Below the pieces are notes generated by a model, which worked only from the letters and a program-made list of their open reading frames with translations, was not told the origin of the DNA and ran no database searches. The position numbers and the translations under genes are program-made. This document shows positions 18,646 to 28,390 of a DNA stretch of 64,000 nucleotides, piece after piece (position 1 is the first letter of the stretch; each line of letters starts with the position of its first letter). Source of the DNA: Candidatus Nitrospira allomarina (lineage in GTDB: Bacteria > Nitrospirota > Nitrospiria > Nitrospirales > UBA8639); the NCBI RefSeq assembly GCF_032050975.1, contig NZ_CP116967.1, positions 62,001 to 126,000 of the forward strand. Reading direction: 5' to 3'.

Positions 18646-20229
18646 ATGATAGACCAAGATTTCAATTTCCATGATTTATTCATATTGGACCTAGCCAATA
18701 ACCACCAGGGAAGTGTGGAACACGGCCTGGGAATCATCCAATCAGCGGCTGAGGTGATCAAACGGCACCAAGTCCGGGCAGCGATTAAATTCCAATTCCG
18801 CCAACTCGACACCTTTATTCATACAGATCATCAGTCAAACAGCGAACTCAAATACATCCAACGATTTCAATCCACCCGATTGGACCAGACCCAATTCCAA
18901 ACATTGCTCAATGAAGTATGGGCCCAAGGGCTGCTAGCCATGTGCACCCCCTTCGATGAAGAGTCTGTCAATATTGCCGTCGACATGGGTTTTAATGTGT
19001 TAAAGGTCGCCAGTTGTTCAGCCAAGGATTGGCCGCTTCTTGAGGAAATTGCCGGCGCAGGGCCGCCGGTCGTGTGCTCAACCGGTGGCCTGACACTGGA
19101 GGACATCGATAATGTGGTGAGTTTCTTCCAACATCGGGCCGTGCAATTCGCGTTAATGCACTGCGTGTCGGTGTATCCAACTCCAGACCCGTTGATGAAC
19201 TTGAATCAAATACAGATGTTGCGCAACCGGTACCCCAATATTCCTATCGGCTGGTCCACGCATGAAAACCCCGGTGATACCGTCCCTGTTCAAATAGCCG
19301 TCGCTCTTGGAGCCAGACTTTTTGAACGCCACATTGGACTGGAAACCGAATCCATCAAATTGAATGCCTACTCGTCCACCTCACAACAAGTGGACACCTG
19401 GCTGGAAGCCTATCGGCGGGCAAAAGAATTGTGTGGTTCAAAAACCCGTCCACCGGCCTCCGAAGTGGAACAGTCCTCGTTGGACGGCCTTCGTCGGGGA
19501 GTCTTTGCCAAACGATCCATTAAAAAAGGCCGGGAACTCACACGGGATCTTGTGTATTTTGCCATGCCCTACGTCGAAGGGCAGATGGAAAGCGGAGCAT
19601 GGAAAGAAGGCTATACCGCCGTCCAGGACATAACGCCGGACCAACCGGTCATGCGGGATGCTGTCGAGATCATTCTCAATCAAGGTCTCGTGACTCTTAA
19701 ACAGGCGATTCACGAAGTCAAAGCTTTACTCAACGAAGCCAACATTCAATTAGGCAGTGAGTTTAAAGTCGAATATTCGCACCACTACGGCCTTGAAAAT
19801 TTCCGACAAACCGGCGCGGTCCTTATCGAATGCATTAACCGGGAATATTGTAAAAAACTCGTCATTCAATTGCCGGGACAGCGACACCCCTCACATTATC
19901 ATGCGAGGAAGGAGGAAACATTTCAAATACTTTTTGGTATCCTCCACGTGAATATCGACGGATATCCCCGCATTTTGCATCCCGGTGAAACCATTCTCAT
20001 CCTACCCGGAGTATGGCATTCCTTTTGGACAGACACCGGGGTTGTTTTTGAAGAAGTATCCACCACCCACTATAACAACGATTCCTTCTATGCCGACAAA
20101 CGAATCAATAAGCTGCAACGATCTGAGCGAAAAACAATGGTTGATCATTGGGGACGTTTTCAAATCGCTCAGCAGCCAGCCGCGGAGAAGGCTCCCGAAG
20201 TGCCATTGCCCGATCCTCATGCGCAATGA
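18646..20229 (+). CDS. NeuB-family nonulosonic acid synthase with C-terminal cupin
   Basis: This 527-residue protein begins with a NeuB TIM-barrel (about 1-270: LDLANNHQGSVEHG, IKFQFRQLDTF, CTPFDEESV, ALMHCVSVYPTP, GWSTHE). A SAF/antifreeze-like domain follows (about 275-345: GLRRGVFAKRSIKKGREL). The last 180 residues contain a cupin fold (HPSHYHARKEETF, LHPGETILILPGVWHSF). NeuB enzymes condense phosphoenolpyruvate with a six-carbon sugar to make sialic-like acids. The cupin may epimerise, isomerise or bind the sugar. It overlaps the HAD gene by four bases (ATGA), implying translational coupling. The sugar made is unknown. Confidence 0.82.
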   Translation: MIDQDFNFHDLFILDLANNHQGSVEHGLGIIQSAAEVIKRHQVRAAIKFQFRQLDTFIHTDHQSNSELKYIQRFQSTRLDQTQFQTLLNEVWAQGLLAMCTPFDEESVNIAVDMGFNVLKVASCSAKDWPLLEEIAGAGPPVVCSTGGLTLEDIDNVVSFFQHRAVQFALMHCVSVYPTPDPLMNLNQIQMLRNRYPNIPIGWSTHENPGDTVPVQIAVALGARLFERHIGLETESIKLNAYSSTSQQVDTWLEAYRRAKELCGSKTRPPASEVEQSSLDGLRRGVFAKRSIKKGRELTRDLVYFAMPYVEGQMESGAWKEGYTAVQDITPDQPVMRDAVEIILNQGLVTLKQAIHEVKALLNEANIQLGSEFKVEYSHHYGLENFRQTGAVLIECINREYCKKLVIQLPGQRHPSHYHARKEETFQILFGILHVNIDGYPRILHPGETILILPGVWHSFWTDTGVVFEEVSTTHYNNDSFYADKRINKLQRSERKTMVDHWGRFQIAQQPAAEKAPEVPLPDPHAQ

Positions 20230-20918
20230 TTGCTTGCGTCACCTTCGATTTTGACGGAACGCTGGTTGATTCCAACCAGGTAAAGGTTCAATCCTTTTAT
20301 AAGCTTGTCGAGAATTATGATCCCAGCGGAGACACCGTTACCGAAGTTCTTCAACAGTGCTCCCATAAGGATCGGTACGGAATCACCCGTGAACTTGCCC
20401 GGAAATTCATGGCGAAAGGGCTCATTCCGCCCCACACAGGCATAGAGGTCCTCGGGTTACAATGGGCCGAGACTTACACAACCACCTGCGAAACGGCTGT
20501 TGTCGGATGTCCGGAAGTCCCTGGGGCCTCAGGGATACTCTCATGGCTGCTGAATCAAAAGATTCCTCTATACCTCAATTCAAGAACGCCGGCCAAAGCT
20601 CTCAATCGTCTTGTGACCCGACGAAACCTTACCCACTATTTCTCGGGAATATATGGAGCCCCCGCAACTAAACTCGAAAATTTGCTGCACATCCAAGAGC
20701 AAATTCAGGCAAAACCAGAGGAAATACTTTTTGTCGGAGATAGTGAGGATGACTGGAAAGCTGCAGCTGAATTTGGCTGCCACTTTGCCGGAATCATTCT
20801 GGATGGTAACAGCCGATTCACACAGGTACCGCCACTCCATATGACACACCTAGCTGAACTCAGAGCAATCGTGGAGAATCTTCAGGAGAAACCTAACAAA
20901 CTTGTCCCAAACCATTAA
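20226..20918 (+). CDS. HAD-family phosphatase of the nonulosonic acid operon
   Basis: This 230-residue HAD hydrolase starts at the ATG overlapping the synthase stop (ATGA). Motif I is DFDGTLVDS, motif II the Ser in YLNSRTPAK, motif III the Lys in PATKLENLL, and motif IV VGDSEDDWKAA. The cap domain lies between motifs I and II. Sitting between a NeuB-type synthase and a CMP-sugar synthetase, it probably dephosphorylates a nonulosonic acid 9-phosphate. That implies a phosphorylated route like that of KDN or mammalian Neu5Ac, which is an inference from context. Confidence 0.78.
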   Translation: MIACVTFDFDGTLVDSNQVKVQSFYKLVENYDPSGDTVTEVLQQCSHKDRYGITRELARKFMAKGLIPPHTGIEVLGLQWAETYTTTCETAVVGCPEVPGASGILSWLLNQKIPLYLNSRTPAKALNRLVTRRNLTHYFSGIYGAPATKLENLLHIQEQIQAKPEEILFVGDSEDDWKAAAEFGCHFAGIILDGNSRFTQVPPLHMTHLAELRAIVENLQEKPNKLVPNH

Positions 20919-21031
20919 GCATCTAAACGCCGCCTTTATTGGAGATTCTTTACACTTTCGTAACAGGAAGTTATGATTTGCACAAAACCGATGACTATAC
21001 CATCAACGGCGTGTATCGCTAAAAAGACCCC

Positions 21032-21739
21032 ATGATAGGTACTCAACGCATTCTGGCGGTATGTCCAGCCAGGGGCGGCAGCAAGGGAATTCCGCTCAAA
21101 AATCTGACTCCATTTCTTGGAATCCCGTTAGTTGCCAGAGTTGGCCAGTTGGTGAAAGAAATCCCCATCATCGATCGAGCGGTGGTTTCGACCGATCATC
21201 CTGAAATTGCCGAGTGTGCGAAACAATCCGGCCTGGATGCCCCTTTCTTCCGGCCTCCGGACCTCTCAGGTGACCGAATATCGGACGCGCCAGTTTTGAT
21301 CCATGCGTTAGAAGAAATGGAACGCCTGGATGCTGTGCGGTATGACATTGTGATCATGCTCCAGCCGACTTCCCCTCTTCGTCGACCAGAGCATGTCATA
21401 CACGCCCTTGAGATGCTGGTAAATGAACAGTGGGACGCCGTCTGGACGCTGTCCGAAACTGATTCTAAGTCACACCCTCTCAAACAACTGACCCTGGACT
21501 CAGGCAGAATCGACTATTATGACCCAGATGGAAGCCAAATCATTGCCCGGCAACAACTCACCCCGGTTTATCACAGGAACGGGGTGGCATATGTCATGAC
21601 ACGAAACTGTCTTCTGGAAGGAAGGAGCATTATGGGTAAACGGACTGGAGCACTCCTCATCGATGAGTATCTGGTCAGTATCGATACCATGTGGGATTTG
21701 GAACTTGCCGAATACATTTTTGCCAAAAATCAGGCATAA
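21032..21739 (+). CDS. Acylneuraminate (CMP-nonulosonate) cytidylyltransferase
   Basis: This 235-residue NeuA-type enzyme has the N-terminal CTP-binding signature CPARGGSKGIPLKNL, then AVVSTDHPEIAECA, IIMLQPTSPLRR (with the Q-P-T-S-P-L-R motif), YHRNGVAYVM, and the late VSIDTMWDLELAE. It activates a nonulosonic acid with CTP to CMP-sugar for transfer to surface glycans. It is downstream of the synthase and HAD genes with a 113-base gap. Confidence 0.88.
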   Translation: MIGTQRILAVCPARGGSKGIPLKNLTPFLGIPLVARVGQLVKEIPIIDRAVVSTDHPEIAECAKQSGLDAPFFRPPDLSGDRISDAPVLIHALEEMERLDAVRYDIVIMLQPTSPLRRPEHVIHALEMLVNEQWDAVWTLSETDSKSHPLKQLTLDSGRIDYYDPDGSQIIARQQLTPVYHRNGVAYVMTRNCLLEGRSIMGKRTGALLIDEYLVSIDTMWDLELAEYIFAKNQA

Positions 21740-21906
21740 GATCTGAATGCGAATCAAGATGCGGATGAACCATCAGTGAATCAGGAGTCATCTCGCAGAT
21801 CGAATTGCTTCATTGCAATGTATTTCCCTTATGTTCAGCCCCGAACAGACCAACCGAATCATTTCCTCAAAATTCCACATTTCCTCTTTAGGCAAGGAAT
21901 GGTGTC

Positions 21907-22929
21907 TTGAGTAATTTCCTAGACCAACCCTTTCAGGCAATGGATCAAGATCGCTTCGTAAAGGGAAACTGTGATCTCTGCCGTTCGACAGAAGCGTGTG
22001 TTGTTGCAGAACCTTCGGAACTGAATTGCCGCATTGTCATATGCATCCATTGTCAATTGATGTACGCTTTTCCACAAATTGAACAGAAGGATTTGGACAG
22101 ATTCTATGAAAGTAGCTTTGCCAACGACCCCGGTAGCCGCAGTAGGCCTGGAGAAGGAATCGAAGATGAAGATGACATTCAAAAACAGGATGCCGTCGCG
22201 GAGTGGGGTTTGAACATCATCAACCGGTTCATTCAGGTTAAAGACAAACAAATTCTCGATCTGAGATGCCAAACCGGTGCACTCTCGGCACATCTCCAGG
22301 GGGGAGGGGCAAATGTATTCTGCGTAGAGCCGTTCGAAAAAAACAGATGGTTCGCTAAGGAGCGACGCGGATTATCCGAAATTTTCCCCTTGCCATTTTC
22401 CCGTTTCTCGCAGCTACCAATTCCCTTTGAGGGCCCCTTCGATGCGGTTAATGTCCTGACACATCATGTCCTGGCCCACGTCCTGTCCCCCCGCATGCTC
22501 CTGGAAAAAATTTTCAGCATACTCACGCCAGGTGGCTATCTCTTTCTTGATGAAAAGGATGTGCTGAGACCAGCTCGATACAAAACCGGATCGGTTTTTC
22601 AGTCCGGTCCCGTCCATCAATATCATCTCACCGCACAGACCACTGCCAGATACCTTGAAGCAACCGGCTTTGTAGTGATTGAATGCACGATTGACCGCGG
22701 CCGGACAAGCGATTTCCATCACATCCTGGCGGTAGCACGAAAGCCTGAGGCTCAAAAACTTTCCGGGGTACCACCTCAAACCATTCAGCATGGTTCATCC
22801 CTAGAAAGGATCAGAAGGCGATTATGGTGGCTTGAGCAGACATGGACACTTAGACAGATCTCTTTCTTCGGAAAACGCAAAACCCATAAACTTCTACGCC
22901 GAATCCGTCGACGGATTGCATCCACCTAA
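21907..22929 (+). CDS. Class I SAM-dependent methyltransferase with N-terminal zinc ribbon
   Basis: This 340-residue protein has a C-x2-C...C-x2-C zinc ribbon (CDLC near residue 22; CIHC near 46), like the C-methyltransferases of deoxysugar and secondary-metabolite loci. A SAM-binding core follows (KQILDLRCQTGALSAHL, where the usual DxGxGxG is degenerate) and then LTPGGYLFLDEKD. The C-terminus is strongly basic. The TTG at 21907 has AAGGA upstream; ATG at 21940 is the alternative start. It likely modifies a sugar or glycan of this locus. Confidence 0.7.
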   Translation: MSNFLDQPFQAMDQDRFVKGNCDLCRSTEACVVAEPSELNCRIVICIHCQLMYAFPQIEQKDLDRFYESSFANDPGSRSRPGEGIEDEDDIQKQDAVAEWGLNIINRFIQVKDKQILDLRCQTGALSAHLQGGGANVFCVEPFEKNRWFAKERRGLSEIFPLPFSRFSQLPIPFEGPFDAVNVLTHHVLAHVLSPRMLLEKIFSILTPGGYLFLDEKDVLRPARYKTGSVFQSGPVHQYHLTAQTTARYLEATGFVVIECTIDRGRTSDFHHILAVARKPEAQKLSGVPPQTIQHGSSLERIRRRLWWLEQTWTLRQISFFGKRKTHKLLRRIRRRIAST

Positions 22930-23015
22930 CACGAATAGTCTTGGTAAAAGGATGCCAAAATCAGGAAAGCCTCCATACTTCAGCTAGAAAGTAAATCGGC
23001 TTCAAGAAGGTGAAA

Positions 23016-23939
23016 TTATGATATTGGGCTGGCAATCACCATTGCAGGCCATAGGCGAATTTTGTGGGGAATGTCAGAATACACAAGATGGGGCTCGAGA
23101 CGATCCTGGCGTAATTCGTCAACTCTTCCACGAAAATATTGGTGGCTGGTATGATAGAAGTACCGGATGCCTTTATCATTGAAATCAGAAAAAGGTTCGA
23201 TCATGATGACATATTTCCTTGCAACCCTGGCCAATTCCTGAAGAGCCTGATGGCGAATTTCCTCCATGGCTTCTAAGGCCAGCACGGTATAGACCACATC
23301 AAAACTTTTATCCGCAAAAGGCAAATTCTTGGCACTTCCCTGATAAAAATTTACGCGCCTATTTGCGTTCACATCTATAATTTGATCAGGGGCAAAATTG
23401 ACGATATCCTGAGAAAGACACGCCATCTTTCCGATCTTTTTTGCTGCCAAGGCCCCCTTCCTGGTCAATTCCAAACCGGAGAATTGTATTGAAGGAAAAT
23501 ACCCGGATAGAACAAACAAATTAATGCCATAGCCACTCCCAACCTCAAGAACGCTTTCGGGTTGCACGGCCTCAAGAGCCCGTTTCAATAAGAGAAGGTG
23601 TACGCGTTTTGTCCCGATTCCTCTGGCTAACATCCTATCCTCTCCCCACAAACACGGAGTAGTCTTGCCCTTCGTGCTCAGATGTGCGCCAGTCTCAGTG
23701 GAACCCCAAAAGTTCTCGTATGTGTTTTTAACTTTATACTGCCGCCCCCCAAAGGAGGTGTTTAAACGCTTGAAAATTTTGTGTTGCCAAAATTCAAGAA
23801 TTTTTTTCTGCCAAGATCGAAACACTCTTCGCTTCCAACGAATATCGCTACTGCGAAAACGTCGATGAACGAATGGTTCAAACGCGGAGTAAATTTCCTC
23901 ACGTGAAACACGAAAATTCAATTGTAAAGATTGAGCCAT
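23016..23939 (-). CDS. Class I SAM-dependent methyltransferase
   Basis: This 307-residue protein contains the SAM loop VLEVGSGYGINLFVL, the acidic residue in FSGLELTRKG, and a motif IV/post-I region (NLPFADKSFDVVYTVLALEAM) typical of UbiE-like methyltransferases. The N-terminal 90 residues are basic and unassigned. It is convergent with the preceding methyltransferase and may act on the surface glycan. The substrate is unknown. Confidence 0.75.
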   Translation of the reverse strand: MAQSLQLNFRVSREEIYSAFEPFVHRRFRSSDIRWKRRVFRSWQKKILEFWQHKIFKRLNTSFGGRQYKVKNTYENFWGSTETGAHLSTKGKTTPCLWGEDRMLARGIGTKRVHLLLLKRALEAVQPESVLEVGSGYGINLFVLSGYFPSIQFSGLELTRKGALAAKKIGKMACLSQDIVNFAPDQIIDVNANRRVNFYQGSAKNLPFADKSFDVVYTVLALEAMEEIRHQALQELARVARKYVIMIEPFSDFNDKGIRYFYHTSHQYFRGRVDELRQDRLEPHLVYSDIPHKIRLWPAMVIASPIS

Positions 23940-24033
23940 AAGCCGTAGCCTCTTCGTATTTTTTAAAGGAGATCTATCATCCTTATGATATCGCTATCGC
24001 ACAAAAGTAATATCCATGAGAAAGCTTCTTTGA

Positions 24034-24947
24034 TTAATGAATTCCAAAGTCCAGTTTCTGAACAAGGTCCGGCTCAAATCCTGGAAGGTCACGAGGCACA
24101 GTGAATGGAGCCGTTGGTCGGAACGCGGAATGGCAGTTGAGAAATTGAATGATCAGGACCACGCGATCTCGTCGGTTACACCGGCTCCCATAGTGAAGAC
24201 AGCGGGACGTGTCCAGGAACGCCCCTGATTCGGGCGGTCCGATCAACTTTACCTCATGGTTTCTTCCTCCTCCCTCATAAATTCGTTCGTCTCGCACACG
24301 TCCGATCGCTCGCTGCACCTGATGGGATACATCGGCGGGAAGGAACGTCAGCGGCCCCTGGTCCTCCTTCGTCTCAAAGATATTAATAAATACCTTGACT
24401 TGTCTGAGATCTTCATAATCGAAGTGAAAGAGCTGGCTGGATTGAGCGGTTTCATTTTCTGGCGACCAACAGAGCCTGGCTCCGGTCAGCATGGGGACCG
24501 TTCCCAGATACGCCGCTACGGCATCAAGAATTGGGCGGGATACCATAAGCCTGAGCAATTCCGGATGGTGGCAGAATTCGGCACCTTCAAGAATCGAAAA
24601 CAGAAATTTCTTGAGGATGTTTCTAAAACAATTTGGCGGATACGCTTCTCGTGTTTCCTGATACACAACTGCCCAGCACCTGACAATGTCCTCAGTTTCC
24701 GGTAAAATGGTCCGTCCCAAAATCGATATCCATTTCGGTCAGGAATAGTAACGAGGGAGGTGGTAAATGCAATAATTCCTCTCGCCGATCGCTTTCACAA
24801 AGGGTATCGAGTTGGGCTTCAAACAATTTTCAGGACACTACGCGACAGTTAAATAACAGCCTGAGGATTCAACCTTTCATGCAGCACCCTATAGAATCGA
24901 TGTATGCGAATCGGCTGTTTGACCAGTTCAGAATTTTCAGAAGGCAT
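24034..24947 (-). pseudogene. Decayed PhyH-like dioxygenase copy
   Basis: The last 228 residues (24034-24720) are nearly identical to the intact gene at 27119-28057, keeping FHFDYED and the distal LHYGSR. Upstream, the first about 33 codons are recognisable from an ATG at 24947 (PSENSELVKQPIRIHRFYRVL), then stop. The middle part is spread over other frames, for example IPDRNGYRF. There is also a four-residue gap after IGRV. The N-terminus is therefore broken while the catalytic half is still open. A short protein from 24720 could be made but would lack the N-terminal third. Confidence 0.75.
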
Positions 24948-25327
24948 GTGTGCAATTTCTTGGCGGGTTTAAATCCAAAGTTTGACTTATGGCTCAGACC
25001 TCCGATAGTAGACCCTAAGCAGCCCCGCTGTTCCGATGCCTTCGAAACAACGTTTATCATTCTTGATGGGGACACATTTTGTCAATCAGGCATAGAATCT
25101 TCCGTTTCAGCTAGAAAGTGTGAGCCTGAGGGGGTCCCGTTCATCCACGGGAAATATTGTGGCATTTAAGTAATTCGCTGTCCAAGCCTAAAATGATTTA
25201 GGGGCAATTTTTACTGCCGATTGGATGGCATCTCCAATTGATTGTTTTTTAAACCACCTCACAACGGCCAAAACTTCATCATTCAATTACCGCCTCCAAG
25301 TATGTTATTAGGAACAACCCACTACCG
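24948..25327. other. Intergenic region, no gene seen
   Basis: About 380 bases lie between the decayed dioxygenase and the divergent SGNH hydrolase gene. I see no coding pattern, hairpin or repeat that I can defend. Confidence 0.4.
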
Positions 25328-26647
25328 ATGGCTCGTCGAGAGACTTCACTAAATCTCTTACTTCTTGTTATTTCTGTTATTTGTGCGCTTGTGGTTTCTG
25401 AAGTAGTTTTGCGCGCACTTTCTCACAAAGATATTGATGGAAATGTCTATATTGGAAAACTTCGATTGAGACCATTTTTCCTGCCAGTCAAAAGCTTAGT
25501 GTCAAAAAGTCAAGAATTCTATGGGAAGAGAAGGCCATACAACCAGTACGATCCAGACCTGGGCTGGTCTGTGCGACCAAACAGTCAAAGTGAAAATGGA
25601 TTGTATGCGTCCAATGCCGCAGGGGTTAGGGTTGCACAAGTAGGCCAGGAGATTACCCAAGAAGCTCCTCCGGCAATTTTTCGAATTGCCATTTTAGGAG
25701 ATTCCTTCACCCACGGAGATGATGTACCATTTGAAGTATCTTGGGGAGCTATTCTTGAGAATTCTTTAAATCGTAATGGGATCAAAGCCGAAGTTCTCAA
25801 CCTCGGAGGGCAGGGATACGGAATAGACCAGGCGTTTCTTCGATGGAAAAAACATGGGAAACTGCTAAAGCCTCATTTGGTTCTGTTCGGTTTTCAACAT
25901 TCAAACATTAAACGGAACATGAATATCATCAGAATGTTCTATAGTCCGGATAGCGACGTTATTTTTTCAAAACCTCGTTTTATTCTTTCCCCTGTAGACA
26001 CTCTCAACCTTCTTAACACGCCCACGGTTAAACCAGAAGACATTATTACTATTTATTCAGATTTTGACCAGTGGCCGCTTAAACCATATGAATTATTCTA
26101 CCAGGAAGACGATTATAAAATGAGTCCGTGGTATGCAAGCCGATTGGTGGCATTTATTATTTCCGGTCTGACAAATAATTTTTCATCAAGGCGGAAAGAT
26201 TATGATTTTTTTGCCGATGAATCCCCCTCCCGGCGATTAACAGAAGAGATCATTGAGGAGTTTGAACGTGAAGTTCTTGAGGAACAATCCAGGTTTATCA
26301 TCGTGCACCTACCTACAAAGAGCTCACTGCAAAATCTTCTTAACGGAGAACCTCTTAAGTACCAAAAACTCCTTGATGACCTGAGTTCGAAATATGACCT
26401 CATCGACCCAGCCTTTGGCCTCATCGCTCAAACCAAAGAAGATTCACTTGAAGGTCTCTTTGCAAAGAATAGCAGCCACTATTCTTTAATCGCCAATGGG
26501 GTGGTCGGCGAATGGATTGCCACCGCCTTATTGAATCACAACAAATTGAGAATGTTTTGCTGTGAGAATGAGTCCGAGGCTTTCCCTAGCAGTGGTGTCT
26601 TACCAGAAAACTCCCGGCATAATAGGAAAACATCTCCCATTCCTTAA
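25328..26647 (+). CDS. SGNH/GDSL-hydrolase-like membrane-anchored protein
   Basis: This 439-residue protein has an N-terminal signal-anchor helix (about 8-30). The block I motif is AILGDSFTHGDDVP with catalytic S126. LNLGGQGYGIDQ contributes the block II Gly, a block III-like FQHSN follows, and the late NSSHYSLIANG may give the catalytic His. Such proteins often act as O-acetyl-transferases or esterases on surface polysaccharides in the periplasm. It sits between two PhyH-like genes in a relatively AT-rich stretch, which may mark a recent insertion. Confidence 0.7.
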   Translation: MARRETSLNLLLLVISVICALVVSEVVLRALSHKDIDGNVYIGKLRLRPFFLPVKSLVSKSQEFYGKRRPYNQYDPDLGWSVRPNSQSENGLYASNAAGVRVAQVGQEITQEAPPAIFRIAILGDSFTHGDDVPFEVSWGAILENSLNRNGIKAEVLNLGGQGYGIDQAFLRWKKHGKLLKPHLVLFGFQHSNIKRNMNIIRMFYSPDSDVIFSKPRFILSPVDTLNLLNTPTVKPEDIITIYSDFDQWPLKPYELFYQEDDYKMSPWYASRLVAFIISGLTNNFSSRRKDYDFFADESPSRRLTEEIIEEFEREVLEEQSRFIIVHLPTKSSLQNLLNGEPLKYQKLLDDLSSKYDLIDPAFGLIAQTKEDSLEGLFAKNSSHYSLIANGVVGEWIATALLNHNKLRMFCCENESEAFPSSGVLPENSRHNRKTSPIP

Positions 26648-26939
26648 AGTAAAACTTTTCAGAGCTTTCATTGGCCGGAAACTTGTTGACCTCCCAGATC
26701 GTGGAAATGCCAAAAAAACTCAATCGGTGCCATTATGGTCACCCTTCTCTCGTCAGGATGCCATTATCAAAAAATTGGCACATAGCAAAAACATACCTGT
26801 TTTTGCTGCGTCTCATCAGCTCTCTGGTATGGATTGGGCTTTTTACGATCATATTCATTTTTTGCCAGCCGGATCAGAAGCCCTGGTGAAATTCATCAGT
26901 TCAAAATTGGAAAAAATTTGCATTGACTCACCACCGTGA
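26562..26939 (+). pseudogene. C-terminal remnant of a second SGNH hydrolase
   Basis: This frame begins with a GTG at 26562 just after a stop, overlaps the end of the previous gene, and encodes 125 residues. Its C-terminus DHIHFLPAGSEALVKFI matches the D-x-x-H block of SGNH hydrolases. No GDS block precedes it. It is probably the tail of a lost or rearranged gene, or a small stand-alone ORF of unknown function. Confidence 0.5.
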
Positions 26940-27118
26940 CTAGATTCACTTAATCGCAAATAATGTCGTCCACTTCCCAGAATACTTGAAGCCACTTTTC
27001 ACTGATCTAAACCCTGGGCTTCTGTGAGGTAAATTTCTTCAAAATTACCGAACTCGATTTCCAGCTGTTTCTCTGCCAGCTCATTCACTGAAATTTTGCT
27101 ATACGGAAACCGATTTGA

Positions 27119-28057
27119 TTAATGGATTCCTAAGGCGAGCCTCTGAATAAGGTCCGGCTTAAATCCAGGAAGGTCGGGAGGCACAGTGAAGGGAGCCGTT
27201 GGTCGGAACGCGGAATAGCAATTGAGAAATTGGATGATCAGGACCACGCGATCTCGTCGGTTACACCGGCTCCCATAGTGAAGGCAGCGGGACGTGTCCA
27301 GGAACGCCCCTGATCCGGGCGGTCCGATCAACTTCACCTCATGGTTTCTTCCTCCTCCCTCATAAATTCGTTCGTCCTGCACACGACCAAGCACACGCCC
27401 GATCGCTCGCTGCACTTGATGGGATATATCGGCGGGAAGAAACGTCAGCGGCCCCTGGTCCTCCTTCGTCTCAAAGATATTAATAAATACTTTGACTTGC
27501 CTGAGATCTTCATAATCGAAGTGAAAGAGCTGGCTGGATCGAGCCGTTTCATTTTCAGGCGACCAACAGAGCCGGGCGCCGGTCAACTTCGGGACCGTCC
27601 CCAAATATGCGGCTGCGGCATCAAGAATTGGGCGGGATACCATAAGCCTGAGCAATTCCGGATGGTGGCAGAATTCGGCACCTTCAAGAATCGGAAACAG
27701 AAATTTCTTATGAGGATGTTTCTGAAAGTATTCCGGGGGAAAAACCGCTCGGGACTGCTGATATACTGTTTCGCAATACCTGACAATGCAATCGACTCCT
27801 TCAATATCATTAGGCCCAAAAAGCCGGTATCCGGCTCTATCTGGAATGGTCATCAAGGGCTTAGTGATCGTAATAATCTCTCTGGCCAATCGCTTTCTTA
27901 AACGATATTGTGTAGGACTACCAGTGATTTTCAGAGCGCGATAAAATGGTCGAACCACCCACGGGGGAATTCTCAAATTTTTATGCAGTATCTTATAAAG
28001 CCGATTCTGACGAATCGGCTGCTTGACCATTTCTGTATTTTCAGAGGATAGAGGCAT
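27119..28057 (-). CDS. PhyH-like 2-oxoglutarate/Fe(II) dioxygenase (intact copy)
   Basis: This 312-residue protein resembles the phytanoyl-CoA dioxygenase family. The iron facial triad is visible as H179-x-D181 (FHFDYED) and H260 (LHYGSR), with nearby arginines (267-270) able to bind 2-oxoglutarate. The family hydroxylates lipids, sugars and small molecules. A decayed copy lies 2.2 kb upstream in the same orientation, so this segment has been duplicated. Its place in the surface-glycan locus suggests modification of a glycan or lipid. Confidence 0.7.
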   Translation of the reverse strand: MPLSSENTEMVKQPIRQNRLYKILHKNLRIPPWVVRPFYRALKITGSPTQYRLRKRLAREIITITKPLMTIPDRAGYRLFGPNDIEGVDCIVRYCETVYQQSRAVFPPEYFQKHPHKKFLFPILEGAEFCHHPELLRLMVSRPILDAAAAYLGTVPKLTGARLCWSPENETARSSQLFHFDYEDLRQVKVFINIFETKEDQGPLTFLPADISHQVQRAIGRVLGRVQDERIYEGGGRNHEVKLIGPPGSGAFLDTSRCLHYGSRCNRRDRVVLIIQFLNCYSAFRPTAPFTVPPDLPGFKPDLIQRLALGIH

Positions 28058-28390
28058 TTATACGATCCCGTGCGGAAAAATGGAGAATCTGGCTGTATCG
28101 CTTAGGCTTCATTGGTCTTCCATGAATGCCTATGAACCATCCCTGCAGATGGGCATCTAGGTAAAGCAATTCATGATTCCTGAAAATACCCTTCCTGTCA
28201 ATCATTCACATTGAACTCCCCGTGAACCAGAATGCCCTATTTTTCAAAATCCTTATTCATTCTTGAGGAAACCTATGTTATTCTTGGGATTGCATCCGAA
28301 GGTTGTATATTCAATGCCTTTCGCTTTTATTCCTGCAAAGCGATTACCTGTCAATCGAAACATCAAGGAACAAACTTTCCTTATAACGAA

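Noticed and set aside
24256-24705. Plus-strand frame of 149 codons, also repeated at 27341-27901
   Set aside because: Both are antisense shadows of the PhyH-like genes; their similarity only reflects the duplication.
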